64,000 nt of DNA. It comes from Microbacterium sp. BK668 (GTDB taxonomy: Bacteria; Actinomycetota; Actinomycetes; Actinomycetales; Microbacteriaceae). Of this stretch, positions 8,416 through 19,706 are shown in pieces. Where the stretch lies: positions 1 to 64,000 of the forward strand of contig NZ_SNWG01000001.1 in the NCBI RefSeq assembly GCF_004362195.1, in the 5' to 3' direction. The position numbers were made by a program, and so were the translations under genes. The number at the start of each line of letters is the position of its first letter. Positions within the stretch are counted from its first letter, which is position 1. The notes under the pieces were generated by a model. The model had not been told where the DNA came from. It saw nothing but the letters and a program-made list of their open reading frames with translations, and searched no databases.

Positions 8416-9506
8416 GCGGCCACCTCTCCGGGCGCCTCGGCGACCTGGATCTCGGTGACGGGCAGGGTCGAGTCCGCGCCGAACTCCAGGGTCGACGGCC
8501 GCCGCCCGGCCGTGATGAGCTCGGAGGCGAGGGCCGCGATCATGGCGCCGTTGTCGGTGCAGAGCGAGAGCGGCGGTATCCGCACGACGACGCCCGCGGC
8601 ATCCGCCCGCTCCAGCGCGACGTCGCGCAGACGGCGGTTCGCGATGACGCCCCCGCCGAGGAGCAGTCGCGGCACACCGTGGTCTCGGCACGCGGCGAGC
8701 GCCTTCGTGACGAGGACGTCGACGACGGCCTCCCGGAAGCTCGCGGCGACGTCGGCGACGGGCACCGGCTCGCCTGCCGTCTGGCGCTGCTCGACCCATC
8801 GAGCGACCGCCGTCTTGAGTCCCGAGAACGAGAAGTCGTAGCGGTGCGCGGCCATGTCGGACGCACGGGAGAGACCGCGGGGGAACGGGATCGCGTCGGG
8901 ATTCCCGGATGCCGCGGCGCGGTCGATCTCGGGACCGCCCGGATACGGCAGCCCGAGCACGCGGGCGACCTTGTCGAAAGCCTCGCCGGCGGCGTCGTCC
9001 ATCGTCTCCCCGAGCAGCTCGACGTCGGCGGTGAGATCGCGGACGAGGAGGAGCGACGTGTGGCCGCCGCTCACGAGGAGAGCGACCGTGGGGAACTCCA
9101 GCGGCGGCGCGTCCGAGTCGAGGATGTCTGCGGCGATGTGACCGACGAGGTGGTTGACGGCGTAGAGCGGCCGGTCCAGCGACACGGCGAGGGCCTTGGC
9201 GGCGCCGACGCCGACCATGAGGGCTCCCGCCAGGCCCGGGCCGGAGGTCACGGCCACGGCGTCGATGTCGGCGAGCGTCACCCCCGCCTCACCGAGTGCC
9301 GCCTCGATCGAGGGCTGCAGCGCCTCGAGGTGCGCGCGCGCGGCGACTTCCGGAACGACGCCGCCATAGCGTGCGTGCTCGTCCATGCTGCTCGCGATGG
9401 TGTTGCTGAGGAGCGTGCGTCCGCGCACGATGCCGATCCCGGTCTCGTCGCAGCTCGTCTCGATCCCGAGCACCAGCGGCTCGTGAGCGTGTGCAAGGTC
9501 GTTCAC
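8412..9506 (-). CDS. tsaD: tRNA N6-adenosine threonylcarbamoyltransferase
   Basis: 364 aa from a GTG that overlaps the rimI stop (GTGA). It transfers threonylcarbamoyl from TC-AMP to A37 of ANN-decoding tRNAs with TsaB and TsaE, both encoded just upstream. Visible signatures are IETSCDETG at about 15-23, [12 protein letters not shown] at about 48-59, [14 protein letters not shown] at about 86-99 and the metal-binding pair His119/His123 (NHLVGH). The open frame continues upstream, but that stretch is rimI read in another frame. Confidence 0.96.
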   Translation of the reverse strand: MNDLAHAHEPLVLGIETSCDETGIGIVRGRTLLSNTIASSMDEHARYGGVVPEVAARAHLEALQPSIEAALGEAGVTLADIDAVAVTSGPGLAGALMVGVGAAKALAVSLDRPLYAVNHLVGHIAADILDSDAPPLEFPTVALLVSGGHTSLLLVRDLTADVELLGETMDDAAGEAFDKVARVLGLPYPGGPEIDRAAASGNPDAIPFPRGLSRASDMAAHRYDFSFSGLKTAVARWVEQRQTAGEPVPVADVAASFREAVVDVLVTKALAACRDHGVPRLLLGGGVIANRRLRDVALERADAAGVVVRIPPLSLCTDNGAMIAALASELITAGRRPSTLEFGADSTLPVTEIQVAEAPGEVAA

Positions 9507-10075
9507 GTGCACGCGCCTCCCTGCCACGCGGCACCGGATTCGGATCGGGCCGCCGGATCCGGGCGGGGCGCGGCATCCGATCCGGATCCGGCGCTGTGCT
9601 CCGGATCCGGCGCCCGGTGAAACGCCCATCCCCGCAGGTCGAGGCGCATCACGATGGCGTCGACATCGTCGGGCTGGTAGTACCGCGGGCGACGGCCGAC
9701 CTCCGCGAAGCCCTCGGATGCGTACAGCGCCTGCGCCGCGGGGTTGTCGGCGCGCACCTCGAGGAAGACCTCCTGCACGCGCCGGGCGGATGCCTCGGCG
9801 AGCAGCGCTTCGAGGATCGCTCGGCCGCGCCCACGGCCTCGGGCCGCCTCGGCGATCGCGATCGTCTGGATGTCGGCATCCGTTCCGCCCTCGGGGGCGC
9901 GCAGGCCCGCGTAGCCGATCACACGGCCCGCCTCTTCGGCCACCAGGTAGTAGGAGTGCGGCGAGGCGAGCTCGGCGCGCATCATGGCGTCCGACCACGC
10001 GTCCGTCGGAAACGACGCCCGCTCCAGCGCCATGATGGCGCGGAGGTCGTCGGGGGTCGCGGGGCGCAGGCTCAT
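9503..10075 (-). CDS. rimI: ribosomal protein S18-alanine N-acetyltransferase-like GNAT protein
   Basis: 190 aa. A GNAT fold fills about residues 1-148. It has the acetyl-CoA loop ([10 protein letters not shown] near residue 78), the [17 protein letters not shown] segment and the RimI-like YY pair (PRYYQP). Its place between tsaB and tsaD is the usual position of rimI in actinobacteria. The last 40 or so residues are a low-complexity Ala/Asp/Pro/Ser tail encoded by repeated CCGGATC-type units and are unlike normal RimI. Start ATG overlaps the tsaB stop. The target protein is inferred from context. Confidence 0.88.
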   Translation of the reverse strand: MSLRPATPDDLRAIMALERASFPTDAWSDAMMRAELASPHSYYLVAEEAGRVIGYAGLRAPEGGTDADIQTIAIAEAARGRGRGRAILEALLAEASARRVQEVFLEVRADNPAAQALYASEGFAEVGRRPRYYQPDDVDAIVMRLDLRGWAFHRAPDPEHSAGSGSDAAPRPDPAARSESGAAWQGGACT

Positions 10076-10749
10076 GCGGCGCCTCCCGCCGGGGTGGTGA
10101 CGCGCTTCGGGCCCGCCGACAGCGTCACGTCCGGCGAGCGGAGGTAGAGGGCGTCGGCAGGGCCGATCGTGCGACCGGCGTCGACGGCGCGAGCGGCGGC
10201 AAGGGCGAGCATCGCGGCGCCGATCCGGTCGGTGTCGCGGCGGAGGATGCTCCCTGCCGCCAGGACCGCGTCGATCTCGTCTCGCGGCGAGAGCGCCGGT
10301 CCCCCGATCCGCACGGGGAGCCCGTCGTCGTCGAGGCCCTGGTAGACGGTGTAGGCGAACTCCCGACGGCGCGCGTCGGTGACGATCGCGAACGCGTCGT
10401 CGTCGCTGTCATCGCGTCCGCCGGTGAGCGCGCTGTGCAGCAGCAGCTCGAGCGCGGCGGCGTCGTGGCTCACCACGGGGACGACGGGGACCCCTCGCCC
10501 GAGCGCGAAGGCGCGCGCGGCGGCGATCCCGACGCGGAGGCCCGTGAAGGGCCCCGGACCCATGCCGGCAGCGACATACGTGATGTCGGACGGGTGAGCG
10601 GATGCCTCGGCGAGCGCGCGCTCGACGAGCGATCCGATGACCTCGGCGTGGCCGCGGGGATCGACGCTCTCCGCCTGGGATCGGACGACGCCGTCGGGCT
10701 CGACGACCGCGACGGCGGTGCCGAGGGACGTGTCGATGCCGAGGATCAC
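10072..10749 (-). CDS. tsaB: tRNA threonylcarbamoyladenosine biosynthesis protein TsaB
   Basis: 225 aa, ASKHA fold. It starts [15 protein letters not shown] and has the TsaB signature [20 protein letters not shown] near residue 63. It is the structural partner of TsaD in t6A37 synthesis. The preceding gene tsaE ends 153 bp upstream, a gap in which I see no gene. The stop overlaps the rimI start (ATGA). Confidence 0.95.
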   Translation of the reverse strand: MILGIDTSLGTAVAVVEPDGVVRSQAESVDPRGHAEVIGSLVERALAEASAHPSDITYVAAGMGPGPFTGLRVGIAAARAFALGRGVPVVPVVSHDAAALELLLHSALTGGRDDSDDDAFAIVTDARRREFAYTVYQGLDDDGLPVRIGGPALSPRDEIDAVLAAGSILRRDTDRIGAAMLALAAARAVDAGRTIGPADALYLRSPDVTLSAGPKRVTTPAGGAA

Positions 10750-10902
10750 GCCCTCCAGGCTAGTCCGACCCGCGCCCTGGGTCGTGGCACGACGGGGGCG
10801 CAGCGACGGAGGCGAGACGCGCAGACAGGGCCATCACGCCGGGCGCGGGCGTGTCGTCACGCTCGCGCGACGACCGGGGATCTCGTCGGCCGCGAGCGGC
10901 GC

Positions 10903-11463
10903 CTACGCCCGGTGGCGGGTGATGGTGACGATGCGCGGAGCGTCGGCGTCCATCTCGGCGGCCGCGCGGCCGCTCGTACCGCACGCCGAGTCCACGCCGG
11001 CGCCGCCCCACTCGCGCTCGAGTTCGATGTCCCACCAGGAGTCCGAGACGGCGTCGACCAGCCCGCGACCCCACTCGACCACCACGACCGAGCTGTCGAA
11101 GTCGATGTCGAGATCATCGAGCTCGGCGGCCGAGCCGAGGCGGTAGGCGTCGACGTGCACGAGGGGTGCACCGCCCACGAGCGAGGGGTGCGTGCGGGCG
11201 ATGACGAAGGTCGGGCTCTGCACGGGGCCGCGCACGCCGAGGCCCGCCGCGATGCCGCGCGTAAGCGTGGTCTTGCCCGCGCCGAGGGGCCCGGTCAGCA
11301 CGACGAGGTCACCGGGACGCAGCATCCGCCCGATCCGCTCGCCCAGCTCCTCCATGCTCGCCGGGCTCTCGATCTCACGTCGCCCCGCGAGGCTCTCGAG
11401 TCCGTCCGTCGTCGTTCCCATGTCCCCTGCAACGTTCGAGGGAGCCTCCGCGTTCCCGCTCAC
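10903..11463 (-). CDS. tsaE: tRNA threonylcarbamoyladenosine biosynthesis ATPase TsaE
   Basis: 186 aa from a GTG overlapping the alr stop (GTGA). P-loop GPLGAGKTTL at about residues 57-66, then the TsaE-specific SPTFVIARTH and HVDAYRL segments and VVVVEWG. It powers the TsaB-TsaD complex. It is longer than the usual 150-160 aa because of a polar N-terminal extension and a C-terminal stretch. Adjacent alr is a known neighbour of tsaE in actinobacteria. Confidence 0.94.
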   Translation of the reverse strand: MSGNAEAPSNVAGDMGTTTDGLESLAGRREIESPASMEELGERIGRMLRPGDLVVLTGPLGAGKTTLTRGIAAGLGVRGPVQSPTFVIARTHPSLVGGAPLVHVDAYRLGSAAELDDLDIDFDSSVVVVEWGRGLVDAVSDSWWDIELEREWGGAGVDSACGTSGRAAAEMDADAPRIVTITRHRA

Positions 11464-12584
11464 GAGGAGACCTGGCGGCGGGGCACGCGGGGTCCGATGC
11501 GCGTCACGATCTCGTAGTTGATCGTCGACGCGGCGTCCGCCCACTCATCGGCGGAGGGGACCCCGAGGGTGGCGTCGCCGAACAGCACCGCCTCGTCGCC
11601 GACCCGGACGGGGTGATCGCCGACGTCGACGACGAACTGGTCCATGGCGATGCGTCCCGCTGCGCGGAAGCGCTCGCCGCCGATGGCGACCGGACCGGCT
11701 CCGGACGCCGTGCGCGGCACCCCGTCGGCGTACCCGAGCGGGATCAGGGCGAGCGTGGTCTCCCGCTCCGTGCGGTAGGCGTACCCGTACGAGACGCCGT
11801 GGCCCGCGGGCACGCGGCGCACGGCCGCGACGGGTGCGCGCAGCGTCATGGCCGGCCGCAGCCCGAGATCGCCGGAGTCCCGATCGGCGAAGGGCGAGAG
11901 CCCGTAGATCGCGACGCCGAGGCGCACGCACCCGAGGCGCGTCTCGGGGAGCGCGATGGCGGCATGGCTCGCCGCGATGTGACGGAGAGCGGGCGCGAGA
12001 CCGGCGGACGCGGCGAGGCCCAGCGCGTCGTGGAAGACGCGCGTCGCGGCCCGGTCGTCGTCCGCGGAGGCGTTGGAGAGGTGGCTGAAGATCCCGATCA
12101 CCCGGAGCTTCCCGATCCGCTCGAGCCGCGCCGCCTCCGAGAAGACGACGGGGTAGTCCTCCGGCGCGATGCCGTTGCGGCCGAGTCCCGTCTCGAGCTT
12201 GAGGTGAACGGCGACAGGACGGTCGACGGATGCCGCGGCCGACGCCTGCAGCAGCTGCTCGAAGCTCGAGATGCCGAGCTCGATGCTCGCGGCCGCCGCC
12301 TCGCGGAAGCTCGCTCCCGGCGCATGCAGCCACGCGAGGATCGGGGCGTCGACGCCGGCGCGGCGGAGGGCCAGCGCCTCGCCGACGTCGGCGACGCCGA
12401 GCCGGCTCGCGCCCCCGTCGAGGGCGGCGACGGCGCTGCGGGCCGCGCCGTGACCGTAGCCGTCCGCCTTGACGACGGCGATGACCTCGGACTCCGTGAG
12501 CCGCCGCAGGTGACGGACGTTCGCCGCGATCGCCCCGACGTCGATGGTCGCCTCCCGGAGCACGCCGGCAGGCATGCGGCTCAC
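11460..12584 (-). CDS. alr: alanine racemase
   Basis: 374 aa, PLP-dependent fold type III. The PLP lysine lies in AVVKADGYGHG near residue 40 and the catalytic Tyr region is in GHGVSYGYAY near residue 255. The end INYEIVTRIGPRVPR is typical. It converts L- to D-alanine for peptidoglycan. GTG start overlaps the acpS stop; its stop overlaps the tsaE start. Confidence 0.96.
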   Translation of the reverse strand: MSRMPAGVLREATIDVGAIAANVRHLRRLTESEVIAVVKADGYGHGAARSAVAALDGGASRLGVADVGEALALRRAGVDAPILAWLHAPGASFREAAAASIELGISSFEQLLQASAAASVDRPVAVHLKLETGLGRNGIAPEDYPVVFSEAARLERIGKLRVIGIFSHLSNASADDDRAATRVFHDALGLAASAGLAPALRHIAASHAAIALPETRLGCVRLGVAIYGLSPFADRDSGDLGLRPAMTLRAPVAAVRRVPAGHGVSYGYAYRTERETTLALIPLGYADGVPRTASGAGPVAIGGERFRAAGRIAMDQFVVDVGDHPVRVGDEAVLFGDATLGVPSADEWADAASTINYEIVTRIGPRVPRRQVSS

Positions 12585-12958
12585 GACGACGCCCCCGCCG
12601 CGCTCGGCGCGGACTCGGCGATCACGTACGCGGTCGCGAGATTCGCGTCGTGCGACATCGACAGATGCATCATCGTGATCCCGCGTTCGGCCACGGCCGC
12701 CGCCGTCGATCCGGTCAGCACGAAGACCGGGCGACCGGATGCCTCGGCGGCCACCTCGATCTCGGTCCAGTGCACGCCGTCCGATCCGCCGAGCGCCTTG
12801 ATCAGCGCCTCCTTGGCGGCATACCGCGCCGCGAGCGAGCGGGGGTGCCGCACCCGCTCCGACGGCGAGAAGAGCCGCTCGACGAGCCGCGGCGTGCGCT
12901 CGAGTGTGCGCTCGAACCGCGGGATGTCGACGAGATCGACGCCGATTCCGACGATCAT
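12581..12958 (-). CDS. acpS: holo-[acyl-carrier-protein] synthase
   Basis: 125 aa. It has MIVGIGVDLVDIPRFE with the Mg-binding Asp8 and RYAAKEALIKALG with the catalytic Glu/Lys pair near residue 50. It moves 4'-phosphopantetheine from CoA to acyl carrier proteins. Start ATG 12958 was chosen because the conserved domain begins there, although the frame is open further upstream. coaA, for CoA synthesis, lies about 2 kb upstream. Confidence 0.95.
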   Translation of the reverse strand: MIVGIGVDLVDIPRFERTLERTPRLVERLFSPSERVRHPRSLAARYAAKEALIKALGGSDGVHWTEIEVAAEASGRPVFVLTGSTAAAVAERGITMMHLSMSHDANLATAYVIAESAPSAAGASS

Positions 12959-13020
12959 GAGACCTCCCCTGCGCCGCGGCGCGGCATCCGTCACCCTATC
13001 GCGGCGCTGCTCGAAGGCTC

Positions 13021-13120
13021 GGCGCCTTCCGTCCCGCTGCGCTCGCTCGACGACCGGGTTCACCGATCGGTCGTCGAGCGAGGGAGCTCGGCGCCGTCCG
13101 TCCCGCCGTGCTCGCTCGAG
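13021..13120. repeat. palindromic intergenic repeat, REP-like
   Basis: Between glmS and acpS there is a perfect 15-bp inverted repeat (CTCGCTCGACGACCG at 13042-13056, CGGTCGTCGAGCGAG at 13068-13082, 11-nt loop). A direct repeat of about 30 bp also occurs, with GGCGCC..CCGTCCCGC..GCTCGCTCGA beginning at 13021 and again at 13090. The core resembles the repeat at 59172-59202. It may also end glmS transcription. Confidence 0.7.
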
Positions 13121-13139
13121 GACCTCGGCCCTCTCGCCC

Positions 13140-14993
<1,854 letters not shown>

Positions 14994-15058
14994 GCCCCCC
15001 ATGGTAGGCGGGGGGTTTCGTGAGATGCCTGTACAAAGGGCGGATGCCGCCGCCCGCG

Positions 15059-16066
15059 TCAGAGCTTGCGCAGGAGCACCCGCTCCACCGCGTGGTCCGC
15101 CGCCTTGTGCAGCACGAGCGTCGCGCGGTGCCGCGTCGGCTTGACGTTCTCCTCGAGGTTGGGAAGGTTGATGTCGTTCCAGAAGCCGAGGGCCATGGAG
15201 ACGGCCTCCTCGTCCGTCAGCTCCGCGAACACCTTGAAGTAGGAGGTGGGGTTGGCGAAGGCCGCGCGGCGGAGGGCCAGGAACCGCTCGACGTACCACT
15301 GCGTGATGTGCTCGGTCGCGGCATCCACGTAGATCGAGAAGTCGAACAGGTCGCTCACGGCCACGTCGTTGGGCTGCGGCGGGGGCTGCAGCACGTTGAG
15401 CCCCTCGACGATGACGACGTCGGGCCGGCGCACGGTGACGTGGGCGTCGGGGACGATGTCGTAGCGCAGGTGCGAGTAGAACGGCGCATGCGCCTCGGCG
15501 GCGCCGCTCTTGACGTCGGTGAGGAACTGCACCAGCGCACGGCGGTCGTACGACTCGGGGAAGCCCTTGCGGCCCATGAGCCCCCGGCGCTCCAGCTCGG
15601 CGTTGGGGTAGAGGAAGCCGTCGGTCGTCACGAGCTCGACCCGCGGGGTGCCGGGCCAGCGACTCACGAGCTCGCGCAGCAGGCGCGCGATCGTCGACTT
15701 GCCGACAGCCACCGAGCCCGCGACGCCGATGACGAAGGGCGTCGTGGTGTCGGGCTCCTGCAGGAACCCGGCCGTGTCGGCGCCGAGGCGCTTCGTCGCC
15801 GTCGCGTAGAGGCTGAGGAGGCGGCTGAGGGGAAGGTAGACCTCCCGCACCTCGGCGAGGTCGAGCCGGTCGCCGAGCCCTCGCAGCTGCACGACCTCCG
15901 TCTCGGACAGGGGCTGCGTGAGCCCTCCCGAGAGCCGCGACCACTCCGCGCGGCCGATCTCGCGGTAGAGCGCGGGGCTCAGATCCGAGTCACCGTCGTC
16001 GATCTCGGCGACGGTGGCGGCGGAGTCGTCTCCGGGAATCGCTGCTGCGGCGGACATCGGGCCCAT
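15059..16066 (-). CDS. coaA: type I pantothenate kinase
   Basis: 335 aa from the ATG at 16066 (an ATG at 16057 is almost as likely). Walker [13 protein letters not shown] is followed by [13 protein letters not shown] and [16 protein letters not shown], all diagnostic for bacterial type I CoaA. It phosphorylates pantothenate, the first step in CoA synthesis, and is normally inhibited by CoA. The frame stays open for a further 53 residues, but these overlap the divergent ppx gene. Confidence 0.94.
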   Translation of the reverse strand: MGPMSAAAAIPGDDSAATVAEIDDGDSDLSPALYREIGRAEWSRLSGGLTQPLSETEVVQLRGLGDRLDLAEVREVYLPLSRLLSLYATATKRLGADTAGFLQEPDTTTPFVIGVAGSVAVGKSTIARLLRELVSRWPGTPRVELVTTDGFLYPNAELERRGLMGRKGFPESYDRRALVQFLTDVKSGAAEAHAPFYSHLRYDIVPDAHVTVRRPDVVIVEGLNVLQPPPQPNDVAVSDLFDFSIYVDAATEHITQWYVERFLALRRAAFANPTSYFKVFAELTDEEAVSMALGFWNDINLPNLEENVKPTRHRATLVLHKAADHAVERVLLRKL

Positions 16067-16136
16067 CGTATCCGCCCCCCTCGGGGCGGCGGCCACTCGC
16101 CCGTTGCGGGTCGCGTCGTCCCTGTAGCCTCGACCC

Positions 16137-17069
16137 GTGCGCCTGGGAGTCCTCGACATCGGCTCGAACACCGTCCACCTTCTCGTCGCCGACGCCCGCC
16201 CGGGCGGCCGGCCACTGGCCACCACGAGTCAGCGGACCGTGCTGCGACTCATGCGCTATCTCGCGCCGGACGGATCGATCACCGACGAAGGGGTCGCGGC
16301 ACTCGTCGCGGCGGTCACCGAGGCGCGGGCGGTGGCGCTCGCCGAGAACGTCGACGAGCTGCTCGCCACGGCCACCTCGGCCGTCCGCGAGGCGACCAAC
16401 GGCCCGGCGGTGATCGCGCTCCTCGAGCAGGCACTCGGCCAGGAGCTGCAGGTGCTCGGCGGCGAGTCCGAGGCGCGCTTCACCTTCCTCGCCGTGAGGC
16501 GGTGGTTCGGCTGGGCCGCCGGCCAGATCCTGCTCTTCGACATCGGCGGCGGTTCGCTCGAGCTCGCCTCCGGTGCCGACGAGCTGCCGGATGTCGCGGC
16601 ATCCGTCCCTCTCGGCGCCGGCCGCATGACGGTGCAGTTCCTCCCCGAAGACCCGCCCGGCGAAGACGCCGTCGAGGCGCTTCGCGCCCACGCGCGCCGC
16701 ACGCTCGCCCCGGTCGCCGAGCGGCTCCTCGCCGAGCCGCGACCCGACCACGTCGTGGGATCGTCGAAGGCGATCCGCTCGCTCGCGAAGCTCGCCGGCT
16801 ACCCCGTGCCCGGATCGAGCGGACTCGAGGGGATGCTGCTCCCCCGCGCCGCCCTCGGCTCGTGGATTCCTCGGCTCTCGCGCATCCCCGCCTCGGCGCG
16901 ACAGGAGCTGCCCGGAATCACTCCCGACCGCGCGTTCCAGATCGTCGCGGGAGCCGTCGTCCTGCACACCGCCATGACGATGCTGAAGGTGGACGAGCTC
17001 GAGGTGAGTCCGTGGGCCCTCCGCGAGGGCGTCCTGCTGCGGTACATCGAGGCGATGTCGTGGGGCTGA
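16137..17069 (+). CDS. Ppx/GppA-family phosphatase
   Basis: 310 aa, GTG start. It has the ASKHA phosphatase fold with [17 protein letters not shown] (phosphate 1), [12 protein letters not shown] and [13 protein letters not shown] (phosphate 2). It is the short form without C-terminal domains, as in actinobacterial Ppx1, and should split polyphosphate or remove phosphate from pppGpp. It is divergent from coaA with a 70-bp gap. Confidence 0.88.
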   Translation: MRLGVLDIGSNTVHLLVADARPGGRPLATTSQRTVLRLMRYLAPDGSITDEGVAALVAAVTEARAVALAENVDELLATATSAVREATNGPAVIALLEQALGQELQVLGGESEARFTFLAVRRWFGWAAGQILLFDIGGGSLELASGADELPDVAASVPLGAGRMTVQFLPEDPPGEDAVEALRAHARRTLAPVAERLLAEPRPDHVVGSSKAIRSLAKLAGYPVPGSSGLEGMLLPRAALGSWIPRLSRIPASARQELPGITPDRAFQIVAGAVVLHTAMTMLKVDELEVSPWALREGVLLRYIEAMSWG

Positions 17070-17129
17070 GCGGGTGACCGGCCGCGTGGGCGGTGGACGC
17101 GGGCGGGGGCCGTGCTCCATGATTCCCTC

Positions 17130-19706
17130 ATGGCCGCACGATCCGCGGCGATTCGAACGCCCGACCAGCGACTCCGCGTCTTCGTCAGCTCCACTCTGAA
17201 GGAGCTCGAGCCGGAGCGGCGTGCCGTGCGCTCGGCGGTCGAGTCCCTGCAGCTGGCGCCCGTCATGTTCGAGCTCGGCGCGCGGCCGCACCCTCCCCGC
17301 GACCTCTACCGCTCGTACCTCGCGCAGAGCGACGTCTTCGTGGGGATCTACGGCGAGCGCTACGGCTGGGTCGCGCCCGGTGAGACCGTCTCGGGCCTGG
17401 AGGACGAGTACGCGCTTTCGGGCTCCCTCCCCCACCTGATGTACGTCAAGCAGCCCGCCCCGCAGCGCGAGGACCGGCTCGACGGGCTCCTGGATCGCAT
17501 CCGCAACGACGACCTGAGCTCCTACAAGTCGTTCTCGACGCCCGAGGAGCTGGCGGACCTCGTTCGCGGCGACCTCGCGACGCTCCTCGCCGAGCGCTTC
17601 GACGCGACGCGGGCCGCGGCATCCGTCGTCGCCGACGCCCTCGACGTGCCCGACATCCCGGCGCCGTACTCGGCCATCGTGGGACGCGAGGCGGAGCAGC
17701 GCGACGTGCTCGCCCTCTTGGCGAGGCCGGACATCCGACTCGTCACCCTCGTCGGACCGGGCGGGATCGGCAAGTCCCGGCTCGCGATCGAGATCGCCGA
17801 CGCCGTCGCCGACACGGGGCGCGACGTGGCGTTCGCGCTCCTGGAGGCGGTCACCGCTCCCGAGCGCGTCATCGTCGCCATCGCCCGGGCGCTCGGAGTC
17901 CGTGATGCCGGAGGTGAGGGCTCGCTCGAGGACCGCGTCGGAATCGCGCTCGCCGACCGCGACCTGCTGCTCGTCGTCGACAACATGGAGCACGTCCTGC
18001 CGGCGGCTGAGCTGCTCGCTCGCCTGATCACCGAGGCGCCCCGGCTGCAGCTGCTCGTGACCAGCCGCTCGCCGCTGCGGCTGCGGGCGGAGCACGTGTA
18101 CGAGGTCGGGCCGCTCGGCGTGCCGTCGCAGGACGAGGACGGAGCGGGTCCCGCCGGATCGGCCGTGACCCTCTTCGAGCAGCGCGCGGCGGCGGTGCGG
18201 CCCGGCTTCCGGGTGACTCCCGCGAACGCCGCAGCCGTCGTCGGCATCTGCCGGGCGGTCGACGGCGTCCCGCTGGCGATCGAGCTCGCCGCCGCCCGCG
18301 TGCGCTCGCTGTCCGTCGAGCAGATCCTCCAGCGCCTGGACTCGGCGCTGACGCTGCTCGTCGGCGGAGCGCGGGATCTGCCGGAGCGGCAGCGCGCCCT
18401 GCGCAGCACGATGGAGTGGAGCTTCCAGCTGCTCGACGAGGACTCGCGCGCGGCCCTCCAGGCGCTGTCGGTGTTCTCGGGCGGTTTCACCCTGGAGTCG
18501 GCCGAAGCCGTGCTGCTGACGGGCGGCACACCGGATCCCCTCGCAGCGCTCGAGGCACTCGTCGACGCGAGCCTCCTCGGGTCCTCCGAGCAGCGCGGAA
18601 CGACGGTGTTCCGGCTGCTCTCGCTCGTGCGGGCCTACGCCCGGCAGACGATGACGCCGGAGCAGGCCGACAGCGCCACGCGGACGTGGATCGATCACTA
18701 CCGGGCGGTGGCGACGGATGCCGAGGCCGGCGTCCGCGGGCGGGACCAGGCCCGCTGGCTCGAGCGGCTCGACCTCGAGACCGAGAACCTCGCGGGGGTC
18801 GTGCGCGCCATGCTGGATCGCCGAGAGCTCGACGAGGCCGCCGGCTACCTCTGGGTTCTCTACCTGTATCTGTGGATCGGCGGCTATCTCGGCGTCGTCC
18901 AGGCGTGGGCGTCCGAGCTGCTCGACGTCGCCGAGCGCGAGCAGCGCCCGCTCAGCACGCAGGCGCGCGCCGTCGCCGAGTACTACACCAACGCGATCCG
19001 CTATTGGCGCGACCCCGGCTTCGACACCGCACCGGGCATGGCCCGCAGCCGCGACCTCTTCCTGGAAGCCGGCGATGTCTTCGGGGGCGCACTGGCGCGC
19101 GTGTCGCTGGGACTTGCGCTCCTCACGGCGACCGGCGGCGCCGACTTCGCCCGCGCCCGGGCCGAGCTGGAGCAGAGCCTCGCCGAGTTCCGGTCCGCCT
19201 CGGACGCATGGGGCCAGGCCATGGCCCTCGTCATGATCGGCCGCATCGACATGCTGCAGGGCGACCTCGTGAGCGCGCGGGAGCGGTTCGACGGGAGCCT
19301 CCGCCTCGCCTCCGAGCAGGGGGAGCGTCTCGGGATCGTCATCGCGATGAACCACCGAGGATGGTCGAGGTTCCTCGCGGGAGACCTCGACGGCGCCCGC
19401 CGGGATTTCACGGACGGCATGGACATCTCCCTCGCGCTGGGGCACGACGAGAGCCTGGCCTACGGGCTTGAGTCGTTCGTGGCGCTCGCCGCCGCGGCCG
19501 GCGATGCACGCCGCGCGGGGCTCCTGCTGGGCGCAGCGCAGACCGTCAGGCGGCGGAAGGGCTTCCTCAACCCCGGCGCCTTCGAGTTCTACATGGTGCC
19601 GCTCGCGGCCCTGCGCGAAGCGGGCCTCGGCGACGACCTCGATCGGGCGGTGACGGAGGGCCTGACGCTCAGCGTCGCGGAGGCGCTGGAGTGGATCCGT
19701 GGGTGA
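17130..19706 (+). CDS. DUF4062-STAND ATPase with TPR-like C-terminus
   Basis: 858 aa. Residues about 10-150 form a DUF4062 domain (LRVFVSSTLKELEPERRAVR, then DVFVGIYGERYGW). It is followed by an NB-ARC/AfsR-type STAND NTPase: Walker A GPGGIGKS (209-216), Walker B LLLVVDN with Asp284, sensor VTSRSPLRL and the GVPLAIELAAARVRSLS winged-helix hinge. From about residue 540 helical repeats resemble TPRs. There is no HTH domain as in LuxR/AfsR regulators. STAND proteins are ligand-triggered oligomerising switches and many act in bacterial defence or signalling, so the role here is open. The start could also be GTG 17112. It overlaps the next gene by 8 nt. Confidence 0.85.
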   Translation: MAARSAAIRTPDQRLRVFVSSTLKELEPERRAVRSAVESLQLAPVMFELGARPHPPRDLYRSYLAQSDVFVGIYGERYGWVAPGETVSGLEDEYALSGSLPHLMYVKQPAPQREDRLDGLLDRIRNDDLSSYKSFSTPEELADLVRGDLATLLAERFDATRAAASVVADALDVPDIPAPYSAIVGREAEQRDVLALLARPDIRLVTLVGPGGIGKSRLAIEIADAVADTGRDVAFALLEAVTAPERVIVAIARALGVRDAGGEGSLEDRVGIALADRDLLLVVDNMEHVLPAAELLARLITEAPRLQLLVTSRSPLRLRAEHVYEVGPLGVPSQDEDGAGPAGSAVTLFEQRAAAVRPGFRVTPANAAAVVGICRAVDGVPLAIELAAARVRSLSVEQILQRLDSALTLLVGGARDLPERQRALRSTMEWSFQLLDEDSRAALQALSVFSGGFTLESAEAVLLTGGTPDPLAALEALVDASLLGSSEQRGTTVFRLLSLVRAYARQTMTPEQADSATRTWIDHYRAVATDAEAGVRGRDQARWLERLDLETENLAGVVRAMLDRRELDEAAGYLWVLYLYLWIGGYLGVVQAWASELLDVAEREQRPLSTQARAVAEYYTNAIRYWRDPGFDTAPGMARSRDLFLEAGDVFGGALARVSLGLALLTATGGADFARARAELEQSLAEFRSASDAWGQAMALVMIGRIDMLQGDLVSARERFDGSLRLASEQGERLGIVIAMNHRGWSRFLAGDLDGARRDFTDGMDISLALGHDESLAYGLESFVALAAAAGDARRAGLLLGAAQTVRRRKGFLNPGAFEFYMVPLAALREAGLGDDLDRAVTEGLTLSVAEALEWIRG

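Noticed and set aside
7375..8841. Possible repeat protein with 36-residue units
   Set aside because: The units only reflect the 108-bp DNA repeat; there is no start signal and the frame runs antisense into tsaD.
14994..15058. glmS ribozyme
   Set aside because: The gap before glmS is only 65 bp and shows no ribozyme core; such ribozymes are typical of Firmicutes.
18400..19700. LuxR/SARP-type regulator reading of the STAND protein
   Set aside because: No helix-turn-helix or SARP domain is visible at either end; the N-terminus is DUF4062.
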